A DNA stretch of 64,000 bases. Origin: Parvibaculum sp040216885 (GTDB taxonomy: Bacteria; Pseudomonadota; Alphaproteobacteria; Parvibaculales; Parvibaculaceae). Location of the stretch: assembly GCA_040216885.1 (NCBI GenBank), contig JAVJOG010000021.1, positions 58,110 through 122,109 of the forward strand, in the 5' to 3' direction. Below are positions 8,972 to 16,036 of this stretch, piece after piece. The notes below the pieces were generated by a model. It had not been told where the DNA came from, ran no database searches, and was given only the letters and a program-made list of their open reading frames with translations. Both the position numbers and the translations under genes were made by a program. Within the stretch, counting starts at the first letter, position 1; each line of letters opens with the position of its first letter.

Positions 8972-9541
8972 TTAGTTGGTCGCGGTCAGGATACGCATTT
9001 CCTCGGCCATGGCCTTTTTGAAGGCCTCGCTTTCGGTGACGCGATGATCGCCACGCGCATAGGCAAGCGCGTTTTCGTAGTAGAAACGGGCGTTCATTGC
9101 ATTGGCAACGCCATTGTCACGGGTCTTGATGACTTTTGCCGGTGAGCCGGCAACGATCGAATTTTCAGGGATGAAGGTACCCTCCGTCACGATCGAATGG
9201 CCCGCAACGATGGAGTTCCTTCCAATCTTCGCGCCGTCCATGACCGTGGCGTTGATGCCGATCAGGCAATTGTCACCGATTTTGGCGCCGTGGATCGTGC
9301 AGTGGTGCGTGATCGAGCAATTGTCGCCGATGATCGTCGGCGTCTCGTTGCCGACATGGATCATCACGAAGTCCTGAATATTGGTCCGCTCACCAATCCG
9401 GACCTCGTGCATTTCGCTGCGAATGACGACATAGGGCCAGAGCGAGGCACCCTCACCAATGAGGACCTTGCCGTAGACCAGCACCGTTTCGTGGATGAAA
9501 GCCGGATTGTCGAGAACAACACCGGGGCCGAAATCACGCAT
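8972..9541 (-). CDS. Gamma-carbonic-anhydrase-like hexapeptide protein
   Basis: A left-handed beta-helix protein of 189 residues. TNIQDFVMIHVG, SITHHCTIHGAKIGDNCLIGINATVMDGAKIG and SIVAGSPAKVI are the hallmark of the gamma-CA/PaaY/YrdA group. The three metal-binding histidines (one in VMIHV, two in THHCTIH) are all present, so a zinc or iron site is likely. Members act as carbonic anhydrases or thioesterases (PaaY), so real activity is open. The ATG at 9541 overlaps the last codons of the upstream MFS gene and has GGA eight bases before it; an ATG at 9553 is possible. Translational coupling with the carrier suggests a joint role. Confidence 0.82.
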   Translation of the reverse strand: MRDFGPGVVLDNPAFIHETVLVYGKVLIGEGASLWPYVVIRSEMHEVRIGERTNIQDFVMIHVGNETPTIIGDNCSITHHCTIHGAKIGDNCLIGINATVMDGAKIGRNSIVAGHSIVTEGTFIPENSIVAGSPAKVIKTRDNGVANAMNARFYYENALAYARGDHRVTESEAFKKAMAEEMRILTATN

Positions 9542-10808
9542 GAGATTTTCCATCGATGAGCGCGCGGACCGGGCCCGCAGCCAGGATCAGCAAGAAAGCG
9601 AGCAGCGATGCCAACGCCATAGCAAGAAATGCCACTTCGTAGCCGCCGAGCCCTTCATAGAGAAAACCGATCGCCGCAGGCCCCGTCGCTACACCGGCCG
9701 TCATGCAGAGCTGTGTCAGCGAATAGATGCGGCCATACGCCTTGAGGCCAAAAGCCTCCGCAACCATCAGCGGTTGCATCATCAGCAAGTTTCCGACAGT
9801 CAGTCCGAAGACAATAGTCGTCGCGAGCAGGGCCGGCGTCGATTCCGCAAAGGCGTAGAAGGTGAGGGCGGCCCCTTGCGCGAGGGTAAGCCCAAGAACG
9901 AACCCGCGCGAGGGGATCCATCTGAGCGCCTGCCCGCCGATCAGCCGCCCGACGATACTGGCCGCCGCCATGGTCGCGACAGCGAGCCGCGCCGTGCCGC
10001 TGCTGTCAGTGCGAACAAAAACCAGACTGTACTGGTGAGCGATAACGCCGACCTGCGCCATCATCGCGAAGACATATGCGGTCGTCATCAAGATGAAAAA
10101 CCGGCTGCGAATGGCGTTCTCGAAGGAAATGCCATCGGCCGGCAGAGGTGCGCCGCTCGCATCGCGTGCGATCGGATCGCCGTCGGGCCCGAGCCCGATC
10201 GATTGCGGCGACGGGCGGATCAACAGCCAGGCGACGGGAACGATGCCCAGAATAAATATCAGCGCCAGCCAGGGTGCCGCACCGCCAAGGCCCATGTTCT
10301 CGATCATCCACGCGGAAAGCGGCGTCAGCAAAATACCGCCAAGCGAAAGACCGGTGGAGGCATAGGACAGAGCGACGGAGCGCTGGCGAGCGAACCAGCG
10401 TGCCACCAGCGTCGTGCCGGGGATTAGCGCCGCGCCGGCGTAACCAACGCCGAACAGAACGTAAAAGGCATAAAGCTGCCAGAGTTCGGTGACGTGGCCG
10501 GCGCCAAGGATTGCAAGCGCGGCGATCAATGCGCCGCCGGTGATGACCCAGCGCGGATCGTAGCGCTCAATCAATGCAGCGACGCCCAGGCCAGCAAGAC
10601 CCGATGCCAGAAAAAAGCATGCTGTGGCGGCTGACGTTGCGGAAACCGAAAATCCGCCCTGCAGCACGAATGCCTTGAGATAGACCGACAGATTGTAGAA
10701 GCCGAGGCCGGCCGTCGTGGTCATGATGACCAGAACAGCGATGACGACATACCAGCCATAAAAAAGGCCCGGTCCCGGGCCTGTCGGTTCGGCGCTTTGC
10801 GCGCTCAT
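9534..10808 (-). CDS. MFS transporter, paralogue 2
   Basis: A 424-residue MFS carrier with about twelve membrane segments, clearly a duplicate of the carrier at 7595-8887: both begin GLFYGWYVV/GLFYGWYIV, carry a LIERYDPRWVITGGAL/LLDRYDPRWVVTGGAI loop, GHVTELWQLYAFYVLFGVG and a late EAFGLKAYGRIYS/EAFGLKAYARILS stretch. An organic-acid substrate is inferred from fold only. GGGAGG lies seven bases before the ATG. Its 3' end overlaps the gamma-CA-like gene, so the order is carrier, gamma-CA-like, carrier on one strand. The GST gene diverges upstream. Confidence 0.85.
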   Translation of the reverse strand: MSAQSAEPTGPGPGLFYGWYVVIAVLVIMTTTAGLGFYNLSVYLKAFVLQGGFSVSATSAATACFFLASGLAGLGVAALIERYDPRWVITGGALIAALAILGAGHVTELWQLYAFYVLFGVGYAGAALIPGTTLVARWFARQRSVALSYASTGLSLGGILLTPLSAWMIENMGLGGAAPWLALIFILGIVPVAWLLIRPSPQSIGLGPDGDPIARDASGAPLPADGISFENAIRSRFFILMTTAYVFAMMAQVGVIAHQYSLVFVRTDSSGTARLAVATMAAASIVGRLIGGQALRWIPSRGFVLGLTLAQGAALTFYAFAESTPALLATTIVFGLTVGNLLMMQPLMVAEAFGLKAYGRIYSLTQLCMTAGVATGPAAIGFLYEGLGGYEVAFLAMALASLLAFLLILAAGPVRALIDGKSHA

Positions 10809-10976
10809 GATTGGCCTCCCGCATCCGACGCACGGAAAGCGCGCCGGACGACCTACATAATCACCCCGCGCCCAGGCGCCAAGTCGAAAAGCCTGAACGG
10901 TGGCGCGGCCAGTACCATTCGGCTAATCATAGGGTCATACCGGCATTCAAGAGACCGGAACCACAGGGAGCCATTC

Positions 10977-11594
10977 ATGAAATTCTACAATTCGATCGGG
11001 CCTAACCCGCGCGTCGTCAAAATGTTCATGCAGGAAAAGGGCATCGAACTGCCCTTCGTCGAAATCGATCTGATGGGCGGCGAGAACCGTCAGGAGCCAT
11101 ATCTGGCGAAGAACCCGGCCGGCCAGTCACCGGCGCTGGAACTCGACGACGGTAGCGTGCTCGCCGAAATCACGGCCATTTGCGAATATCTCGACGAGAA
11201 GTTACCCGGCGGCTCGCTGATCGGCACGACGCCGGAGGAACGCGCCGAAACGCGGATGTGGACGCGCCGCGTCGACCTCAACATCTGCGAACCGATGGCC
11301 AACGGCTTTCGTTTTTCGGAGGGCCTGCCGCTCTTCCAGAACCGGATGCGCTGCCTGCCGGAAGCGGCGGCGGGCCTGAAGGCCATTGCGCAGGACAAGC
11401 TCGCCTGGCTCGACAAGCTGATGGCAGGCCGCGAGTTCCTGGCCGGCAAGCGGCTGACGATGGCGGACATTCTGCTGTTCGGGTTTCTTGACTTCGGCGC
11501 CAGTGTCGGCCAACCGATCAACCCCGAATTCAAGAATATAGCCGCCTGGTTCGCGCGTATGAAGGCCCGGCCCTCGGCCGCCGCCAGCGCTTGA
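10977..11594 (+). CDS. Glutathione S-transferase family protein
   Basis: 205 residues with an N-terminal thioredoxin-like domain (MKFYNSIGPNPRVVKMFMQEKGIELPFVEIDL) and an all-helical C-terminal domain. NPAGQSPALELDDGSVLAEITAICEYLDE contains the cis-proline and the S/T-E pair that binds the glutathione gamma-glutamyl group. Probably a cytosolic detoxification or isomerase enzyme; the substrate is not evident. GGGAG upstream fixes the ATG at 10977. A perfect 12-bp hairpin 16 bases after the stop ends the unit. Confidence 0.87.
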   Translation: MKFYNSIGPNPRVVKMFMQEKGIELPFVEIDLMGGENRQEPYLAKNPAGQSPALELDDGSVLAEITAICEYLDEKLPGGSLIGTTPEERAETRMWTRRVDLNICEPMANGFRFSEGLPLFQNRMRCLPEAAAGLKAIAQDKLAWLDKLMAGREFLAGKRLTMADILLFGFLDFGASVGQPINPEFKNIAAWFARMKARPSAAASA

Positions 11595-11609
11595 CGTGGT
11601 TTTTGTGAC

Positions 11610-11640
11610 GAAACCGGCTCCCCTCAGCGGAGCCGGTTTC
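11610..11640 (+). terminator. Hairpin after GST gene
   Basis: A 12-base perfect inverted repeat (GAAACCGGCTCC / GGAGCCGGTTTC) with a 7-base loop, just after the GST stop. It is not followed by a T-run, so it may be a weak or Rho-assisted terminator, or an RNA-stabilising hairpin. Confidence 0.6.
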
Positions 11641-11717
11641 ATTGCCTTGAATCAACTTGCGGTCGCCGCGAAATCTGCCAAGCTAGTAAAATAGAATTAC
11701 TAGTTGGGGGGAGCGCC

Positions 11718-12113
11718 GTGAAGTATCTCGTTCAAATTTGCCTGGCGCTCGGCATTGCATTGACGTTCACGTTGTTTGCCGCACCCGAGCGAGCGCACGC
11801 CCAACCTATCCCGGACTGCATCGATTCGGCGGACGGGAAGCCACAGGCGACCGCCGCCTGGTGGGGCCGCCGCACGGCGGAGGAAAAGCGCCTGATCAGC
11901 GAACTGGAATGCAAGGAACGCTTCATTCCGATGGTCTGCATCTTCCTTTGGGAGCCCGATCTTCAAGCTTGCACCAACAAAGGTGTCGCCGAATACCGCG
12001 CCGACAAGGCGTGTACGGCGAAAGGCCATGCGCTGCTGTCGGAAGCGCATGTCGCCTGCAAGGAAGAATTCAAGCGCAGCTTCTCGCCGCCATTTCCGGG
12101 ATCGACGTCCTGA
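11718..12113 (+). CDS. Small secreted six-cysteine protein of unknown function
   Basis: 131 residues, unrecognised. A clear signal peptide (MKYLVQICLALGIALTFTLFAAPERAHAQ, cleavage after AHA) precedes a mature part of about 100 residues with six cysteines (DC, LEC, VC, AC, AC, AC), which could form three disulfides in the periplasm. WWGRRTAEEKRLISELECKERFIPMVC is a notable amphipathic, charged region. The start is GTG at 11718, preceded by GGGGGGAG. The downstream thioesterase begins 41 bases after the stop and may be co-transcribed. Confidence 0.65.
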   Translation: MKYLVQICLALGIALTFTLFAAPERAHAQPIPDCIDSADGKPQATAAWWGRRTAEEKRLISELECKERFIPMVCIFLWEPDLQACTNKGVAEYRADKACTAKGHALLSEAHVACKEEFKRSFSPPFPGSTS

Positions 12114-12154
12114 GGCAGTATGACCCGGCACGCATCGCCGGGGAGTAGAAGAGA

Positions 12155-12574
12155 TTGAGCCACAGCAAGACTGACACGCCGCCGCTGGACGACGATTGGG
12201 AATCGCCGGCGGCCGTCACACTGGGCAAGAGGGTTCTGGAGACGGACCGGACGCGCGGCTATATCCGCGCCTCCTTCGTTGCCGGCGACGGCTTTGTCAA
12301 CCGCGGCGGACGCATTTTCGGGGGCTTCCTTTCGGCGATGCTCGACGGGCTGTGTGGGCATGCCGTGCGCCTGACTCACGAAAGGCCCGGCACACCGCAG
12401 GTCACGCTCGAACTCAAGACCAGCTTCGTCGGACGCGCCGACAAGGGCATACTAATGGGTGAGGGTTGGGTGCGTCATCGCGGTAAGTCGATCGCCTTCG
12501 CCGAGGCCGAATTGCGCGACGAGGCAGGCGAGCTGGTCGCCAAAGGAAGCGCTACATTCAAGATCGGCCGGTAA
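12155..12574 (+). CDS. PaaI-type hotdog thioesterase
   Basis: 139 residues with a single hotdog fold. NRGGRIFGGFLSAMLDGLCGHAV is the PaaI-type central helix; in this family the motif is usually HGG-xx-AxxDxxxG. Here the His position is I-F-G-G with Asp retained (MLDG), so the general-base residue may be placed differently. It probably hydrolyses small acyl-CoA esters in the cytosol. The start is TTG at 12155, after GAAGAG. Next genes are an alpha/beta hydrolase and a WS/DGAT, so a role in acyl-CoA handling is plausible. Confidence 0.75.
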   Translation: MSHSKTDTPPLDDDWESPAAVTLGKRVLETDRTRGYIRASFVAGDGFVNRGGRIFGGFLSAMLDGLCGHAVRLTHERPGTPQVTLELKTSFVGRADKGILMGEGWVRHRGKSIAFAEAELRDEAGELVAKGSATFKIGR

Positions 12575-12738
12575 GCGTCAAGCCCCGCATATACTGGAAA
12601 ACCGCGGATTTCCGAGACCGCAAATCCATCCGTGCACGCCTTGAACGCGGCACAAATGGCGCGTAGCCTTTTCCGATGGGAGACCTGCCGGATTCTTGAA
12701 CGAGAGCGGGACAGTTCCAGACACATTGCATTCGAACG

Positions 12739-12755
12739 AACGGAACGTTCCCGTT
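12739..12755. promoter_or_regulatory. Imperfect palindrome ahead of the lipid-gene pair
   Basis: AACGGAACGTTCCCGTT, 19 bases before the hydrolase ATG; its core GGAACGTTCC (12742-12751) is a perfect 10-bp palindrome. A near copy, GAAACGTTCC, lies at 13573-13582 just before the WS/DGAT gene. Operator function is inference from symmetry and position. Confidence 0.35.
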
Positions 12756-12773
12756 TCCGGAAGGGAATCCTGA

Positions 12774-13574
12774 ATGGCTGCAATCGTTGACGCCGGCGCA
12801 CCCGGTATCGGACGTAACGTCAAGAAGAGGCTCCGGCCTCCGTCGCGGCTGCTGACGCTAGCCGAGCCGCGCGCGCTCATTGAGTTTGGGCTCGGCCTTG
12901 CGTCGGTACCGTTGTTGATGACGGCGCCGCGCGGCGACGGGCATCCCGTATTGGTGATGCCGGGCTTTCTGGCGTCGGACGGCTCCACAAAAATGCTACG
13001 GGCCTATCTCGACAGGCTCGGCTACGCGACGCAAGGCTGGGGGCTCGGACGCAATATCGGCAGCATGATGACGCGGCGTCACCAGCTCTATGAACAAGTC
13101 GAGACGCTGCACAAGAAGACCGGCCGCAAGGTCAGTCTGGTCGGCTGGAGTCTTGGCGGTATCTATGCGCGCGATGTGGGGCTGACCATGCCCGAGGCGA
13201 TCCGCTCGGTCATTTCGCTTGGCAGCCCGTTCGCCAATGACGTTCGGGCAACCCATGCCGGCAAGCTCTACGAAAAACTCGGCGGCGAGGCCGTCGACGA
13301 TATCGCTGAATCCGAGCTTATTCGTATACAGAGCGATCTCGCCGTTCCGACGACCGCAATCTACACAAAGACCGACGGCGTCGTGAACTGGCGCACCTGC
13401 GTTCTGCGCGAGGGCCGGCAGGCCGAGAACATCGAAGTTCTCGGCAGCCACTGCGGCCTCGGCGTCAATCCAGCAGTGCTTTGGGCCGTCGCCGACCGGC
13501 TGGCGCAGAAGGAGGGCTCCTTCCGGCCATTCGCGCGGCGGGGGCCGTTCCGGCTCGGTTATCCGGCCACCTGA
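12774..13574 (+). CDS. Alpha/beta-fold hydrolase, probable lipase/esterase
   Basis: 266 residues. The nucleophile elbow GWSLGG places the catalytic Ser at residue 126; TKTDGVVNW gives Asp 201 and GSHCGLGVNP gives His 226, a complete triad in order. HPVLVMPGFLASDGST is the oxyanion-hole strand. No signal peptide; an early hydrophobic stretch (EFGLGLASVPLLM) could touch the membrane. It sits 118 bases ahead of a WS/DGAT on the same strand, which suggests a lipase or acyl-ester hydrolase working on stored neutral lipid. That link is inferred from position. Confidence 0.82.
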   Translation: MAAIVDAGAPGIGRNVKKRLRPPSRLLTLAEPRALIEFGLGLASVPLLMTAPRGDGHPVLVMPGFLASDGSTKMLRAYLDRLGYATQGWGLGRNIGSMMTRRHQLYEQVETLHKKTGRKVSLVGWSLGGIYARDVGLTMPEAIRSVISLGSPFANDVRATHAGKLYEKLGGEAVDDIAESELIRIQSDLAVPTTAIYTKTDGVVNWRTCVLREGRQAENIEVLGSHCGLGVNPAVLWAVADRLAQKEGSFRPFARRGPFRLGYPAT

Positions 13575-13582
13575 AACGTTCC
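13573..13582. promoter_or_regulatory. Second copy of the AACGTTCC palindrome
   Basis: GAAACGTTCC overlaps the hydrolase stop codon and lies 111 bases before the WS/DGAT start. It differs by one base from the 10-bp palindrome ahead of the hydrolase, as expected if one regulator acts at both genes. Ten-base matches can arise by chance. Confidence 0.3.
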
Positions 13583-13692
13583 GGCGATTTCGCTCGGGGG
13601 AGGGGAAGCGCCGCGTATGACATGAATTGAAAAGCGCGAGCCTGCAACGGCCAGCCGGCACGGAACCGGCGCGCTTCACGGGAGGAGGGGAT

Positions 13693-15246
13693 ATGGACCA
13701 GCTTAGTCCGATGGATGCGTCGTTTCTCTATTTCGAAACGGCGAACGCTCCGATGCATATCGGCGGGTTGACGATCTACGATCAGTCTACGGTCGAAGGC
13801 GGCGTACTGGGATTCAAACGTATCCTCGAGAATTACGAGACGCGATTGCACCTCGCACGGTCATTTCGGCAGCGCGTCGTCCATGTGCCGATGAACCTCG
13901 ACCATCCGTACTGGATTGAAGATCCGAATTTCGACATCGAATTCCACGTCCGGCACATCGCGCTGCCGAAGCCCGGTAACTGGCGCCAGCTCTGCATCCA
14001 GGTTGCGCGGCTTCATGCGCGTCCGCTCGATATTTCGCGGCCGCTCTGGGAGTTTACCGTGATTGAGGGTCTCGATCAGGTGGAAGGACTGCCGCCGGGA
14101 AGTTTCGGCATCATGTCGAAAATCCATCATGCCGCGATCGACGGTGTGTCGGGCGCCGAAATCGTTGCGGCCATTCACGACATCGCGCCAGATGCTCGGC
14201 CCGCACCGCCGGAAAAGCCCTGGGTGCCTGAACGCGACCCCAATGTTCTCGAGTTGCTGTCGCGCACCTACATCAACAATTTGCGCCAGCCGTTCAAACT
14301 GGCGGGCGTCGTGGCATCGTCGGTGCCGGCTCTCGCGAAGGTCGGTATTGGCCTCACAGCGGGCAAGCTCAAAACGGCGGGGCCCGTACCGCGCACACGC
14401 TTCAATGCCAGCATCTCGCCGCATCGCGTCTTCGACGGCCGGTCGTTCTCGCTCAGCGACATTCGGGCGATGAAGAGCGCCATCGAGGGTGCGACCGTCA
14501 ACGACGTGATCGTTGCGGTTGTCGGCGGCGCCATGCGCAAATACCTCGAAGCGAAAGGCGAGCTGCCGAAAGAGTCGCTGATCGCCATGGCACCGATTTC
14601 GGTTCGCTCGGATGACAAGAAGAAGGCGGCCGGCAATCTCGTCAGCGGCATGATGCTGTCGATCCGCACCGACATCGCCGATCCGGCCGAGCGTCTGCGG
14701 GCCGTTTTCCAGGCGACCAAGAGCTCGAAGGAACTGACCAACGCTATCGGCGCCAAAACGCTGTCGGACTATTCGCAGTTCATCCCGTCGACACTTTCCG
14801 GGCTCGCGGCGCGGCTCTACTCCAATCTGGGTATCGCCAACCGCATCCGGCCCTTCTTCAACACCGTCATCACCAATGTGCCCGGTCCGCAGATTCCGCT
14901 CTACATGACGGGGTCGCGCATGGTCACGCATTACGGGCTGGCACCGATCCTCGACGGCATGGGCATCATCCATCCGGTCTTCAGCTATTGCGGCCAGATC
15001 ACCGTGTCGTTCACGTCCTGCCGCGAGATGATGCCGGACCCCGATTTCTACGCCGCCTGCATCCAGGAATCCTTCGACGAGATGAAAGAGACGATGCTCG
15101 CCGAGGCAACAGCCAGCGGCATCGAAACGATCAACGCCAAACCGAAAGCCAAAGTGAAGGCGGCAACGGGACCGCGGCGCAAGCAGTCCACGCCAAAGGC
15201 TGCGAAGGCCAAGACAGGCGCAAAGGCGGCGGGATCTCTGGCTTGA
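13693..15246 (+). CDS. Wax ester synthase/diacylglycerol O-acyltransferase (WS/DGAT)
   Basis: 517 residues. MDQLSPMDASFLYFETANAPMHIGGL is the standard WES_acyltransf N-terminus, and HHAAIDG (residues 145-151) is the catalytic HHxxxDG. A second conserved block, NTVITNVPGPQIPLYMTG, lies in the C-terminal half. The enzyme esterifies fatty acyl-CoA with fatty alcohols or diacylglycerol to make wax esters or triacylglycerol at the membrane/lipid-droplet surface. The last 40 residues are a Lys/Ala-rich tail (KPKAKVKAATGPRRKQ and on), longer than usual, perhaps binding nucleic acid or membrane. The ATG at 13693 follows GGAGGAGGGG. Confidence 0.93.
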   Translation: MDQLSPMDASFLYFETANAPMHIGGLTIYDQSTVEGGVLGFKRILENYETRLHLARSFRQRVVHVPMNLDHPYWIEDPNFDIEFHVRHIALPKPGNWRQLCIQVARLHARPLDISRPLWEFTVIEGLDQVEGLPPGSFGIMSKIHHAAIDGVSGAEIVAAIHDIAPDARPAPPEKPWVPERDPNVLELLSRTYINNLRQPFKLAGVVASSVPALAKVGIGLTAGKLKTAGPVPRTRFNASISPHRVFDGRSFSLSDIRAMKSAIEGATVNDVIVAVVGGAMRKYLEAKGELPKESLIAMAPISVRSDDKKKAAGNLVSGMMLSIRTDIADPAERLRAVFQATKSSKELTNAIGAKTLSDYSQFIPSTLSGLAARLYSNLGIANRIRPFFNTVITNVPGPQIPLYMTGSRMVTHYGLAPILDGMGIIHPVFSYCGQITVSFTSCREMMPDPDFYAACIQESFDEMKETMLAEATASGIETINAKPKAKVKAATGPRRKQSTPKAAKAKTGAKAAGSLA

Positions 15247-15258
15247 GATAAACGCCGA

Positions 15259-15285
15259 CTGGCGGATGGGGTGGGATTCGAACCC
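15259..15285 (-). repeat. Duplicate of tRNA-Ser 3' end (27 bp), candidate attachment-site scar
   Basis: 27 bases identical to 15362-15388, the acceptor 3' strand, CCA and T-arm of the tRNA-Ser gene, 103 bases further along in the tRNA's transcription direction. Phages and islands that integrate in tRNA 3' ends leave exactly such a duplication. Only 76 bases separate the copies, so any element has been lost. A degenerate second tRNA gene is the alternative. Confidence 0.65.
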
Positions 15286-15290
15286 CCCAA

Positions 15291-15307
15291 GCCGCGCTGC
15301 GCGCGGC
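15291..15307. terminator. Short GC hairpin between WS/DGAT and tRNA-Ser
   Basis: GCCGCGC TGC GCGCGGC: a perfect 7-bp stem with a 3-base loop, 44 bases after the WS/DGAT stop and facing the end of the tRNA. There is no T-run on either side, so termination is only suggested. Confidence 0.35.
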
Positions 15308-15325
15308 GTTGGTTCATGTTTCTGT

Positions 15326-15339
15326 GGATTCGATCCCAC
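15326..15339 (-). repeat. Degenerate third T-arm-like remnant
   Basis: GGATTCGATCCCAC differs by one base from the T-arm segment GGATTCGAACCCAC of the tRNA-Ser. It lies between the tRNA and its 27-bp duplicate, as if more than one insertion or duplication took place here. Confidence 0.4.
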
Positions 15340-15362
15340 CGGAACAAGTGAAATTCATCGGC

Positions 15363-15452
15363 TGGCGGATGGGGTGGGATTCGAACCCACGGTGGGCTTG
15401 CACCCACGCCGGTTTTCAAGACCGGTGCCTTAAACCACTCGGCCACCCATCC
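15363..15452 (-). tRNA. tRNA-Ser (anticodon UGA)
   Basis: A 90-nt class II tRNA on the minus strand. The acceptor GGATGGG pairs with CCCATCC, followed by G and an encoded CCA. GCCGAGTGG is the serine D-arm, and CCGGT-CTTGAAA-ACCGG is the anticodon stem-loop with anticodon TGA. A long variable arm (GTGGGTGCAAGCCCAC) and the T-arm GTGGG-TTCGAAT-CCCAC complete the fold. It reads UCA and probably other UCN codons. Confidence 0.96.
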
Positions 15453-15460
15453 AGTCGCAC

Positions 15461-15489
15461 TGGTTAGCCGTTGTACCGGTGTGACTCAA
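15461..15489 (-). promoter_or_regulatory. Possible promoter of tRNA-Ser
   Basis: On the minus strand TTGAGT (15484-15489), a 17-base spacer and TAACCA (15461-15466) end nine bases before the tRNA 5' end. Spacing fits a housekeeping promoter; both hexamers match only partly. Confidence 0.35.
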
Positions 15490-15728
15490 CCGGGAAGATG
15501 CGCGAAACCGGTCTCCGGTGCGATGTCTCCGGACTCATTGTCCACGAGGGACGTCCGCCGGCTCATCCGGATCGGAGAAGCTGTGTCTTTTGGGCGCGAT
15601 CCGGGCGTTCCGCGCCGTTCCTTTATGGTTAACGGCAATTCTCTTTTGCAAGTCCCGGCAATGCTTGCCAAAATGGGACAAAAGCGGACAAGAATGCCGC
15701 AGGCGTAGCTTTCGGGGGGAGTATCGTT

Positions 15729-16034
15729 GTGCCGGTTGATTTAACGTCGCCGTGGATTCCGCTGGGCATCATCATGTTGCTCGGCATTTTTATGGTCCGG
15801 CAGTTCCAGGCCGAACGGCGGGAGTCGCGCGAGTTGCTGGCTGCGGAAGCCGCTGCCGCGGCGGCGCCGAAAACGGATGTGGCACCACCGCCGCCACTGG
15901 CGACCAAACCCGAAAAGACGAAGCGCAAGCTGCGCTGGCGTACCGTGTGGATATGGATGCCTTTCCTGATCGGGTTTTTCGGACAGGCTTATCTCAGTTT
16001 CATCAAGCCGATGGTCGAGAACGCCGCCGGCTGA
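15729..16034 (+). CDS. Small two-TM membrane protein of unknown function
   Basis: 101 residues, unrecognised. A membrane segment at each end (SPWIPLGIIMLLGIFMV and TVWIWMPFLIGFFGQAYL) brackets an Ala/Pro-rich, then Lys/Arg-rich cytoplasmic-looking linker. The start is GTG at 15729, with GGGGGGAG upstream. The 276 bases before it hold the tRNA promoter region and no gene I can support. Its stop is two bases from the convergent MmgE/PrpD gene. Confidence 0.6.
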   Translation: MPVDLTSPWIPLGIIMLLGIFMVRQFQAERRESRELLAAEAAAAAAPKTDVAPPPPLATKPEKTKRKLRWRTVWIWMPFLIGFFGQAYLSFIKPMVENAAG

Positions 16035-16036
16035 TC

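Noticed and set aside
15481..15708. 75-codon plus-strand frame between tRNA-Ser and the small membrane protein
   Set aside because: No ribosome site, no recognisable domain, and it starts inside the likely tRNA promoter.
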